A stretch of DNA of 64,000 nucleotides from Asterias amurensis (Eukaryota; Echinodermata; Asteroidea; Forcipulatida; Asteriidae): the NCBI RefSeq assembly GCF_032118995.1, contig NC_092653.1, forward strand, positions 24,385,202 through 24,449,201, in the 5' to 3' direction. The notes below the pieces were generated by a model, which worked only from the letters and a program-made list of their open reading frames with translations, made no database searches and was not told the origin of the DNA. The position numbers were made by a program, and so were the translations under genes. Within the stretch, counting starts at the first letter, position 1, and the number at the start of each line of letters is the position of its first letter. This document shows positions 23,131 to 33,089 of the stretch, piece by piece.

Positions 23131-26100
23131 GTCTTGGCTCCATTTTAGGTCTATCATTCTCTTGAGCCCTTGGCTCTTCAGTTCTATCACTGTCATGAGC
23201 CCTTGGCTCTTCAGTTCTTTCACTGTCATTGGCCCTTGGCTCTACAGTTCTATCACTGTCATGAGCCCTTGGCTCTACAGTTCTATCACTGTCATGAGCC
23301 CTTGGCTCTTCAGTTCTATCACTGTCATGAGCCCTTTGCTCTCCAGTTCTTTCCCTGTCATGAGCCCTCGGCTCTACAGTTCTTTCACTGTCATGAGCCC
23401 TGGCTCTACAGTTCTATCACTGTCGTGAACCCTTGGCTCTTCAGTTCTATACTGTCATGAGTCCTCGGCTCTTCAGTTCTATCACTGTCATATGAGCCCT
23501 TGGCTCTACAGTTCTAACACTGTCATGAGCCCTTGGCGCTTCAGTTCTATCACTGTCATGAGCCCATGGCTCTACAGTTCTATCACTGTCATGAGCCCTC
23601 GGCTCTGCAGTTCTTTCACTGTCATGAGCCGTGGCTCTACAGTTCTATCACTGTCGTGAACCCTTGGCTCTTCAGTTCTATACTGTCATGAGTCCTCGGC
23701 TCTTCAGTTCTATCACTGTCATATGAGGCCTTGGCTCTACAGTTCTAACACTGTCATGAGCCCTTGGCGCTTCAGTTCTATCACTGTTATGAGCCTTTGG
23801 CTCGTCAGTTCTATCACTGTCATGAGCCCTTGGCTCTACAGTTCTTTCACTGTCATGAGCCCTTGGCTCTACAGTTCTATCACTGTCATGAGCCCTCGGC
23901 TCCTCAGTTCTATCACTGTCATGAGCCCTCGGCTCTACAGACCTTTCACTGTCATGAGCCCTTGGCTCTACAGTTCTATCACTGTCATGAGCCCTTGGCT
24001 CTGCAGTTCTTTCACTGTCATGAGCCCTTGGCTCTACAGTTCTATCACTGTCATGAGCCCTCGGCTCTTCAGTTCTATCACTGTCATGAGCCCTTGGCTC
24101 TACAGTTCTATCACTGTCATGAGCCCTCGGCTCTACAGTTCTATCACTGTCATGAGCCCTTGGCTCTACAGTTCTATCACTGTCATGAGCCCTCGGCTCT
24201 TCAGTTCTATCACTGTCATGAGCCCTTGGCTCTACAGTTCTATCACTGTCATGAGCCCTCGGCTCTACAGTTCTATCACTGTCATATGAGCCCTTGGCTC
24301 TACAGTTCTAACACTGTCATGAGCCCTTGGTGCTTCAGTTCTATCACTGTCATGAACCCTTGGCTCTGCAGTTATATCACTGTCATGAGCCCTTGGCTCT
24401 ACAGTTCTATCACTGTCATGAGCCCTCGGCTCTGCAGTTCTTTCACTGTCATGAGCCCTTGGCTCTGCAGTTATATCACTGTCATGAGCCCTTGGCTCTA
24501 CAGTTCTATCACTGTCATGAGCCCTCGGCTCTACAGTTCTATCACTGTCATGAGCCCTTGGCTCTGCAGTTCTATCACTGTCATGAGCCCTCGGCTCCTC
24601 AGTTCTATCACTGTCAAGAGCCCTCGGCTCTACAGTTCTATCACTGTCGTGAGCCCTTGGCTCTACAGTTCTATCACTGTCATGAGCCCTTGGTATACAG
24701 TTCTTTCACTGTCATGAGCCCTCAGCTCCTCAGTTCTATCACTGTCATGAGCCCTTGGCTCTACAGTTCTATCACTGTCGTGAGCCCTTGGCTCTACAGT
24801 TCTATCACTGTCATGAGCCCTTGGCTCTGCAGTTCTATCACTGTCATGAGCCCTCGGCTCTACAGTTCCATCACACTGTCATGAGCCCTTGGCTCTGCAG
24901 TTCTATCACTGTCATGAGCCCTTGGCTCTTCAGTTCTTTCACTGTCATGGGCCCTTGGCTCTACAGTTCTATCACTGTCATGAGCCCTTGGCTCTACAGT
25001 TTATTACTGTCATGAGCCCTTGGCTCTTCAGTTCTATCAGTCATGAGCCCTTTGCTCTCCAGTTCTTTCCCTGTCATGAGCCCTCGGCTCTACAGTTCTT
25101 TCACTGTCATGAGCCCTGGCTCTACAGTTCTATCACTGTCATGAACCCTTGGCTCTTCAGTTCTATACTGTCATGAGTCTTCAGCTCTTCAGTTCTATCA
25201 CAGTCATGAGCCCTTGGCTCTACAGTTCTATCACTGTCATGAGCCTTTGGCTCTTCAGTTCTATCACGGTCATGAGCCCTCGGCTCTTCAGTTCTATCAC
25301 TGTCATGAGCCCTTAGCTCTACAGTTCTTTCACTGTCATGAGCCCTTGGCTCTACAGTTCTATCACTGTCATGAGCCCTTGGCTCTACTGTTCCTTCACT
25401 GTCATGAGCCCTTGGCTCTTCAGTTCTATCACGGTCATGAGCCCTCGGCTCTTCAGTTCTATCACTGTCATGAGCCCTTGGCTCTACAGTTCTATCACTG
25501 TCATGAGCCTTTGGCTCTTCAGTTCTATCACGGTCATGAGCCCTCGGCTCTTCAGTTCTATCACTGTCATGAGCCCTTGGCTCTACAGTTCTTTCACTGT
25601 CATGAGCCCTTGGCTCTACAGTTCTTTCACAGTCATGAGCCCTCGGCTCCTCAGTTCTATAACTGTCATGAGCCCTTGGCTCTACAGTTCTATCACTGTC
25701 ATGAGCCCTCAGCTCTTCAGTTCTATCACTGTCATGAGCCCTCGGCTCTACAGTTCTTTCACTGCCATGAGCCCTTGGCTCTGCAGTTCTATCACTGTCG
25801 TGAGCCCTTGGTATACAGTTCTTTCACTGTCATGAGCCCTCAGCTCCTCAGTTCTATCACTGTCGTGAGCCCTTGGCTCTACAGTTCTATCACTGTCGTG
25901 AGCCCTTGGCTCTACAGTTCTATCACTGTCATGAGCCCTTGGCTCTGCAGTTCTATCACTGTCATGAGCCCTCGGCTCTACAATTCCATCACACTGTCAT
26001 GAGCCCTTGGCTCTGCAGTTCTATCACTGTCATGAGCCCTTGGCTCTTCAGTTCTTTCACTGTCATGAGCCCTTGGCTCTACAGTTCTTTCACTGTCACG

Positions 26101-28215
26101 AGCCCTTGGCTCTACAGTTCTTTCACTGTCATGAGCCCTTGGCTCTACAGTTCTTTCACTGTCATAAGCCCTCGGCATTTCAGTTCTTTCCCTGTCATGA
26201 GCCCTCGGCTCTACAGTTCTTTCACTGTCATAAGCCGTCGGCTCTACAGTTCTTTCACTGTCATGAGCCCTTGGCTCTTCAGTTCTTTCACTGTCATGAG
26301 CCCTCGGCTCTACAGTTCTTTCACTGTCATGAGCCCTTGGCTCTACAGTTCTATCACTGTCATGAGCCCTCGGCTCTTCAGTTCTATCACTGTCGTGAGC
26401 CCTTGGCTCTACAGTTCTATCACTGTCATGAGCCCTGGGCTCTACAGTTCTTTCACTGTCATTAGCCCTTGGCTCTTCAGTTCTATCACTGTCGTGAGCC
26501 CTTGGCTCTACAGTTCTATCACTGTCATGAGCCCTCGGCTCTACAGTTCTTTCACTGTCATGAGCCCTCGGCTCCTCAGTTCTATCACTGTCATGAGCCC
26601 TTAGCTCTACAGTTCTTTCACTGTCATGAGCCCTGGGCTCTACAGTTCTATCACTGTCATGAGCCCTGGGCTCTACAGTTCTTTCACTGTCATGAGCCCT
26701 TGGCTCTACAGTTCTTTCACTGTCATGAGCCCTGGGCTCCTCAGTTCTTTCACTCTCATGAGCCCTCGGCTCCTCAGTTCTATCACTGTCATGAGCCCTT
26801 AGCTCTACAGTTCTTTCACTGTCATGAGCCCTGGGCTCTACAGTTCTTTCACTGTCATGAGCCCTTAGCTCTACAGTTCTTTCACTGTCATGAGCCCTTG
26901 GCTCTTCAGTTCTATCACTGTCATGAGCCCTCGGCTCTGCAGTTCTATCACTGTCATGAGCCCTCGGCTCCTCAGTTCTATCACTGTCATGAGCCCTTGG
27001 CTCTACAGTTCTATCACTGTCATGAGCCCTGGGCTCTACAGATCTTTCACTGTCATGAGCCTTTGGCTCTTCAGTTCTATCACTGTCATGAGCCCTTGGC
27101 TTTTCAGTTCTATCACTGTCATGAGCCCTTGGCTCTACAGTTCTATCACTGTCATGAGCCCTTGGCTCTACAGTTCTTTCACTGTCATGAGCCCTTGGCT
27201 GTGCAGTTCTTTCACTGTCATGAGCCCTGGGCTCTACAGTTCTATCACTGTCGTGAGCCCTCGGCTCTACAGTTCTTTCACTGTCATGAGCCCTCGGCTC
27301 TACAGTTCTTTCACTGTCATGAGCCCTCGGCTCTGCAGTTCTATCACTGTCGTGAGCCCTTGGCTCTACAGTTCTTTCACTGTCATGAGCCCTCGGCTCT
27401 ACAGTTCTATCACTGTCATGAGCCCTCGGCTCTACAGTTCTATCACTGTCATGAGCCCTTGGATCTGCAGTTCTTTCACTGTCGTGAGCCCTTGGCTCTA
27501 CAGTTCTTTCACTGTCATGAGCCCTTGGCTCTACAGTTCTATCACTGTCATGAGCCCTTGGTTCTACAGTTCTTTCACTGTCGTGAGCCCTTGGCTCTAC
27601 AGTTCTATCACTTTCATGAGCCCATGGCTCTGCAGTTCTTTCACTGTCATGAGCCCTTGGCTCTTCAGTTCTATCACTGTCATGAGCCCTCAGCTCTGCA
27701 GTTCTATCACTGTCATGAGCCCTTGGTTCTACAGTTCTTACATTGTCATGAGCCCTAGGCTCTACAGTCCTTTCACTGTCATGAGCCCTTGGCTCTGCAG
27801 TTCTATCACTGTCATGAGCCCTTGGCTCTACAGTTCTGTCACTGTCATGAGCCCACGGCTCTGCAGTTCTATCACTGTCATGAGCCCTTGGCTCTACAGT
27901 TCTTTCACTGTCATGAGCCCTTGGCTCTTCAGTTCTATCACTGTCACGAGCCCTCAGCTCTGCAGTTCTATCACAGTCATGAGCCCTTGGTTCTACAGTT
28001 CTTTCACTGTCATGAGCCCTCGACTCTTCAGTTCTTTCACTGTCATGAGCCCTTGGCTCTACAGTTCTATCACTGTCACGAGCCCTTGGCTCTACAGTTC
28101 TATCACTGTCATGAGCCCTTGGCTCTACAGTTCTATCACTGTCATGAGCCCTTGGCTCTACAGTTCTATCACTGTCATGAGCCCACGGCTCTGCAGTTCT
28201 TTCACTGTCATTCAA
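23131..28215. repeat. 5.1-kb minisatellite of a 30-bp unit, about 169 copies
   Basis: The unit is CTGTCATGAGCCCTTGGCTC followed by TACAGTTCTATCA, overlapping to a 30-bp period. Variation is confined mainly to five positions: T/C/G between GAGCCC and GGCTC, A/T/G/C in CTNCAG, A/T in TTCNATCAC/TTTCAC, and A/G in GTCATG. Each unit carries the dyad GAGCC-3 nt-GGCTC, and the most variable base is in its loop. Indels of one to several bases interrupt the left half, and groups of variant units recur together, showing higher-order duplication. Long frames exist on both strands because 30 is divisible by three. Confidence 0.97.
25978..28215 (-). CDS. Possible decapeptide-repeat protein (very uncertain)
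   Basis: The minus-strand frame is open for 745 codons and reads as tandem RTVEPRAHDS(D/E). In this frame most common variants are silent or conservative: CCA/CCG/CCC for Pro, CAT/CAC for His, GAT/GAA for Asp/Glu; only one codon mixes Val, Ala and Glu. The competing plus-strand frames (units like SPWLYSSITVM and LALQFYHCHEP) change Trp to Arg and Tyr to Cys at the same sites. This hints at coding on the minus strand. Against it: no ATG starts the frame (an in-frame stop lies about ten codons upstream), no good splice acceptor is visible, a 2-bp insertion near 25985 ends it, and two of the silent sites are CpG positions expected to mutate often. The product would be hydrophilic, highly charged and disordered. 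I treat it as a candidate only. Confidence 0.2.
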   Translation of the reverse strand: MNDSERTAEPWAHDSDRTVEPRAHDSDRTVEPRAHDSDRTVEPRARDSDRTVEPRAHDSERTEESRAHDSERTVEPRAHDCDRTAELRARDSDRTEEPRAHDSERTVEPRAHDSDRTAEPWAHDSDRTVEPRAHDSDRTAEPRAHDSERTVEPRAHDNVRTVEPRAHDSDRTAELRAHDSDRTEEPRAHDSERTAEPWAHESDRTVEPRAHDSERTVEPRAHDSDRTVEPRAHDSERTVEPRAHDSERTADPRAHDSDRTVEPRAHDSDRTVEPRAHDSERTVEPRAHDSDRTAEPRAHDSERTVEPRAHDSERTVEPRAHDSDRTVEPRAHDSERTAQPRAHDSERTVEPRAHDSDRTVEPRAHDSDRTEKPRAHDSDRTEEPKAHDSERSVEPRAHDSDRTVEPRAHDSDRTEEPRAHDSDRTAEPRAHDSDRTEEPRAHDSERTVELRAHDSERTVEPRAHDSERTVELRAHDSDRTEEPRAHESERTEEPRAHDSERTVEPRAHDSERTVEPRAHDSDRTVEPRAHDSERTVELRAHDSDRTEEPRAHDSERTVEPRAHDSDRTVEPRAHDSDRTEEPRANDSERTVEPRAHDSDRTVEPRAHDSDRTEEPRAHDSDRTVEPRAHDSERTVEPRAHDSERTEEPRAHDSERTVEPTAYDSERTVEPRAHDRERTEMPRAYDSERTVEPRAHDSERTVEPRARDSERTVEPRAHDSERTEEPRAHDSDRTAEPRAHDSVMEL

Positions 28216-29800
28216 GCATGGCTCCGGAACGAGGGGTACATTTCATTTTAAAGTTGAGAAAAATTTATGATTTGCACGTTTGAGTATCAGAATCTAGCAA
28301 GATTTAGGCATAGAGATAAAAGAAACATAATGTATGTGAAATTGTTAGTAAGACCAAGGGCGAGTCTTCCTCCCCTAGGTATTATGATGGGTGAGGGTAG
28401 TCTGTGTGATCATGTTGTCATGATGGCCCACGATATTGTAATAAAATTGATAAACACAATAAAATGTTGTAAGCATTGTGGATATTGTATACAGTCACTA
28501 TGATTAAATATTTTTGTGTACACTTTAATTAGCCTAATTAAACAAACTGTGGTTTACAGTGGTGTAACAAGGGGGTGGGGTGCCCCCTCCCTCATTTGGT
28601 GTCAATGCAACTCCCCTTCCCCATTTGAACTCTGGGCCTTTGAAATAAACAATTCCTGGATGTAAATGTCGCAGTTGGCAAACTCGATATTTGTAGTAAC
28701 TTTAATGTTTTAAAACACTCCATTTACCTCCACCTCAGGTTATCTTGAGAAAAAACAAATAATGCTAACACAACGGCTTACTGAAGATAAATGGTTTCAA
28801 TTTACCAGAAGTGCGCCCCAGAAAGAAATGATGCATCCCCTTGTACCCCCCCCCCCAAGGTTTTAGCGAAAAACAGTTGGTTACAAATGTGTCAAAATAT
28901 GCTGGAAATTTAACAACAGGGGGACAAAATTGTTTGCTTACAATACAGTAAGTAACATGTACAAATTTCAAGCCGAGATTTCAAAATTAAGGTGTCCAAA
29001 AGACGCCCCTTATGATAATAGTATGACCCCCCCCCCAATGTGTCAAGCTGAACAATTTGTTGCTAATCGCAAGGGTAGAAGTAGTCACATTAAGAATATG
29101 TATGTAGACAAATATTAATAAAAGTTATATATTAAAGAGAGCCATGTATTCAATCTATAAGCGCTAATTATCCCATGGGTTTCTACCAAAACATTGGCAA
29201 CTATAACGTTAAAAAACATCAGTGTTTTTAAACACTTTATTTATGTTGATTTGCGTGCTATTAAGTGAAGGATGCAAAACATCTTTATACCATGTACACG
29301 ATTCATTAAGTATCATACAGTGTTGTATAAAAACCTCAATGAGGTACTGGAAAGAAACAATTTCTTTATACGTTTTCCAAAATCAGTTTAAATTTGTAGA
29401 ACAAGTATAAACATGGCTTGCGTTTGAATAAGGTTAAAAATGTTTTTGAAAAGTAGGCTGGCTGGAAACTGATGCCTTAAATTTTAAGCATTTCTAAGTA
29501 ACTAATTAATTATTTAATTAATTAATTTTCGTTAAAGAAAATGAGAGTTATTTTTATTTTAAATACTTGTATAAATGCTTAAATTTACCCATAATTATTT
29601 GTATCTTCTTTACTTCTAATTATTTGTATTTATCATTGGTGAATAAAGATCCTCTTAAAAGTATTGAATGTCTTCAAATTTCCTTTTTCTCTCATTTGCT
29701 TTTCTGGTGATGTCAAAGTTCATAGGTCTCATCTCATTTAAATTTTTTATTTTTTTGGAACCCCCCATCCTAAGGTTTAAATATTAGTTCCGAGCGATTT
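28216..29800. other. Non-coding stretch with poly-C tracts
   Basis: No gene is seen. Poly-C runs of ten or more occur near 28850 and 29030. The remaining sequence is AT-rich with short unconnected frames. Confidence 0.5.
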
Positions 29801-29811
29801 TTTTCAAGAGC

Positions 29812-29893
29812 CGCCGTAGCGCAGCGGGCTAGCTCACAGCCCCCAGAATCCTGGGGCTGTGAGCCGGGTGGGTTCAAATCCTCTCCAGGACCC
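29812..29893 (+). mobile_element. tRNA-like SINE unit (plus strand)
   Basis: TAGCGCAGCGGG (29817-29828) matches the polymerase III A box and GGTTCAAATCC (29871-29881) the B box, and TTTT follows at 29894. Between them is a long hairpin, CTCACAGCCCC pairing with GGGGCTGTGAG. The acceptor ends do not pair and the T stem is mismatched, so it is a tRNA-derived element and not a working tRNA gene. Confidence 0.65.
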
Positions 29894-29934
29894 TTTTACC
29901 ATTAAAATAAAGAATTTTTTTAAATTCTAGTAAA

Positions 29935-30010
29935 AATGGGTAGGGCTTGAACCGGGGACCTTCCACTCTGTAAGCACTCTCTCTCACTGCTGCGCTACTG
30001 AGCTGTTATA
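29935..30010 (-). mobile_element. tRNA-like SINE unit (minus strand)
   Basis: On the minus strand TAGCGCAGCAG (29987-29997) and GGTTCAAGCCC (29943-29953) form A and B boxes about 34 bases apart, normal for a tRNA-like promoter. It faces the plus-strand unit across about 40 bp. As with its neighbour, the cloverleaf is too degraded for a functional tRNA. Confidence 0.6.
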
Positions 30011-30169
30011 AAAATCTAACGGTTTTTGGAGTGATGAATTTACCGCATTTGGACTTAGAAAATTTTTCACAAATTTCTCACCAAAAGTTTTGCCTGGCTC
30101 AAGCCTTGGATTTCTAGCTGATCTGAGGGTTGACCAAGGGCCTTGCTGGCTCAGATTTCTCGGGGCTGA

Positions 30170-30660
30170 GGGGATGGAGGGCTAAAAGGCAGTCAGTAGA
30201 GCTGGGCTGCTGATGGGACTGGAGTTCTTTAAGGCAGTCACTGGAGGTGGGCTTCTGAGGGGCTGGAGGGTTGGATGGCAGTCACTGACTGATCTGAGGG
30301 TTAGGGTTGGGGTCTTGGAGGACTGGATGGCTGGCAGTGGTGTTGGGCTTGGAGAGTTGGGGTTAGGGTCAGGGCTGGATGCCTGGCAGTGGGGTTGGGC
30401 TGCTGAGGGGCTGGATTGATGGTACTGGACTAGGGTCTGGGATGTTTCTGTAATAAACTGGAATTTGGTGATTAATTCAAATGTATAAATTGAGTGTTAT
30501 ATGGCAGTCGCTTTGGTTGGGACTGCATGGCTAGTAGTGGAGTTGTGCTGGGAGGGCTCGCGTTAGGGTTAGGGTACGGGCTCGCATTAGGGTTTTTAGG
30601 GTATGGCTTGCGTTAGGGTTAGGGTACGGGCTGGATGGCTGCGGGGAAGGCTTCCGAGGA
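30170..30660 (+). repeat. G-rich tract with telomere-like TTAGGG words
   Basis: The first part repeats GGCTGGAGGG / GGCTGGATGG / GGCAGTCACTG words; the second repeats CGTTAGGGTTAGGGTACGGG two to three times near 30560-30630. The TTAGGG units are interrupted and few, so this is an interstitial, degenerate telomere-like minisatellite. A small open frame at 30213-30419 is a by-product. Confidence 0.7.
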
Positions 30661-30739
30661 ACGAATGAGGCTGCTCCAGACTTTAAATATTTTACGCAGT
30701 TTTTGATGAAGGTTCGGTGACCATATTTTGCAACGCAAT

Positions 30740-32220
30740 TTTAAAGGGTGGCTATTTAAATCTGAAGTTATTTTTAAAGGTGTGGTATTTTATTTATTAA
30801 AGGTTTGATTAGATTTGGTGTTTAAAGGTTTGGTATTTTATTTATTAAAGTTTGCGTAGGTTTTAAATGTGTTTAAAGGCACTTGTAGGTTTTTTATTTA
30901 AATGTGTGGTATTTTATTTATTAAAGGTGTTTTAATTTTATTTATTGTAAGCTTGAATACAGAATTAGTTTTTAAAGGTACATTATTTTATTTATTTACT
31001 TGATTTTGGTTTTAAAGGTGTTGTTTTATTTACTGCGGGTTTAACTATAAATTTAGGTTTAAAGGTACATTATTTTATGTATTGATGGTTTAACTAGATT
31101 TTGGTTTTAAAGGTATGTTAAGTTTTTTATTTATAAATATGCAGTGCTAAATGGCAGTCACTAGGGCTGGTATTTTATTTATTAAAGTTTGTGTAGGTTT
31201 AAGATGTGTTTAAAGGTACTACAAGTTTTGTGTTTAAAGTTATATGTATATTTGTGTTTAAAGGTTTGGATTTTTATTTATTAAAGTTTGCGTAGGTTTT
31301 AAATGTGTTTAAAGGTACTTGTAGGTTTTTTATTTAAATGTGTGGTATTTTATTTATTAAAGGTGTTTTAACTTTATTCATTGCAAGCTTGAATACAGAA
31401 TTAGTTTTTAAAGGTACATTATTTTATTTATTTACTTGATTTTGGTTTTAAAGGTGTTGTTTTATTTACTGCAGGTTTTAATTATAAATTTAGGTTTAAA
31501 GGTACATTATTTTATGTATAGATGGTTTAACTAGATTTTGGTTTTAAAGGTATGTAATTTTTTTTATTTATAAATATGCAGTGCTAAACGGCAGTCACTA
31601 GGGCTGGTATTTAATTTATTAAAGTTTGCGAAGGCTTAAGATGTGTTTAAATGTACTATAAATTTTGTGTTTAAAGGTATATGTAGATTTGTGTTTACAG
31701 GTGTGGTATTTTATTTATCAAAGTTTGCCTAAGTTTTAGATGTGTTTACAGTCACTATAGATTTTTATGTTTAACGGTACCATAGATTTTGTGTTTAAAG
31801 ATGTGGTATTTTATTTGTTTAAATTTGCATAGGTTTGAATTGTGTTTAAAGGTACATATAGATTTGTGTTTAAAGGTCAGTATTTTATTTAATAAATGTT
31901 TAAACACATTTTGGGTTTAACCGAGTGGTATTTTGTTTATTTAAATTTTTTTAAAAGTACTAGATTTTAAGTTTAAAGGTGTGTTATTTTATTTATTAAA
32001 GCTTTGAATAATTTACAGGTTTGACTATAACTGGAGCTTTTAAATGTGTTTTTATTCATTTATTGTAGGTTTTACTATACATTTAGTTGTTTAAAGGTGT
32101 GGTATTATATTTATTAAAGGTTCGACTAGATTTTGTAATTAAAGGCGTGGTGTTTCATTTATTAAAGGTTTGACTAGATTTTGCTGTTAAAGATGTTGTA
32201 TTTTGTTAATTGATGGTTTG
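30740..32220 (+). repeat. AT-rich tandem repeat with TTTAAAGGT units
   Basis: Units of roughly 35-60 bp contain TTTAAAGGT, GTGGTATTTTATTTATTAAA and GTTTGACTAGATTTTG. A larger block of about 430 bp is duplicated: for example AATATGCAGTGCTAAATGGC at 31136 and a near copy at 31574. All frames have stops. Confidence 0.85.
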
Positions 32221-32574
32221 TTCAAGTAGGTTTGATTAATATGTCACAACATAATGCAGAGTATAACCATAATGATTTACATAGGCCTATAAACTCTAAA
32301 ATGAAAGGAAAAACAGATTTTTTGCTACATTTTTAGAATAATTTTATTCAGCCATTTCAAGTTAATAAAAACTACAAAATACTGTCAATACAATTTTTAA
32401 CATTAATAATAATCCAGATACTACAACTACAAAGCTTCAGAGTAAACTTTTCTGCACTGACGATGTCCAGCGCTTTAAAAAATATGATACTTTCTACAAC
32501 CATTGGGTTTTTTTTCTGAACCTTTTCAAGCACAATTTATCTTAGTGATTATTTGGACACATTAATTGTTTTAC

Positions 32575-32712
32575 TCATATTTTCCTAGTTATCTCGCAAC
32601 TCTGATGACCAATCAAGCTCAAATTTCCACAGGTTTGTTATTTTGTGCATATGTTGAGATACAGCAAGTGAGAAGACTGGTCTCTGACGTTTACCAATAG
32701 TGTCCACTGGCT
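32575..32712 (-). mobile_element. Family A TTAA element, truncated copy
   Basis: The minus-strand family A sequence is present from TATCTCGCAACTCTGATGAC to CCAATAGTGTCCACTGGCT, ending at TTAA 32713-32716. The other half is missing. Confidence 0.7.
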
Positions 32713-32716
32713 TTAA

Positions 32717-33083
32717 AGGGAACATATACCATTGGTATTTGGAATGTTTGCTTGTTTTAATACTAAATTAATGTAGATAAATACAATAAAATTTTCATTT
32801 CAAAAGGCGGTACCCTGTTTGAGTTATCGCCAAAAGTCCGGAGCTTTTATGTCCGTAACTGGAAAACACAATCTGAGAAACGTATCCGACAGAAACATTT
32901 CTCAGACTCAAATTTGGAGGGATATAAAACTGATATTTTTTCCATATCCAAATTATTATCTTGGTACTTAAACGATTCTCAAAAATGCTTTTATATCATC
33001 AAAAGCTACTGCATGTTCTTCGGACTAAGTAAGTTTTTTTTGCCACTAATTTGATGAGAGATTACCAAGTATATACCTTCCCT
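32717..33083. mobile_element. TTAA-flanked miniature transposon (family C)
   Basis: Ends are AGGGAACATATACC and, inverted on the right, AGGGAAGGTATATACTTGG. TTAA lies at 32713-32716 and 33084-33087. The left TTAA is also the right boundary of the family A copy, so the two elements abut at one target site. Confidence 0.7.
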
Positions 33084-33089
33084 TTAAAC

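Noticed and set aside
23131..28215. CRISPR-like regular 30-bp repeats
   Set aside because: Units are head to tail with no spacers, the variation is scattered within units, and the surroundings are eukaryotic with introns. It is a minisatellite.
23764..28283. Plus-strand repeat proteins (frames of 262, 429 and 453 codons)
   Set aside because: They exist because a 30-bp period preserves every frame. Variable sites cause radical changes (Trp/Arg, Tyr/Cys/Ser) in these frames, and no start or splice context supports them.
29812..29893. Functional tRNA gene
   Set aside because: A and B boxes are good, but the acceptor stem does not pair, the T stem is mismatched and the anticodon arm is replaced by a long hairpin.
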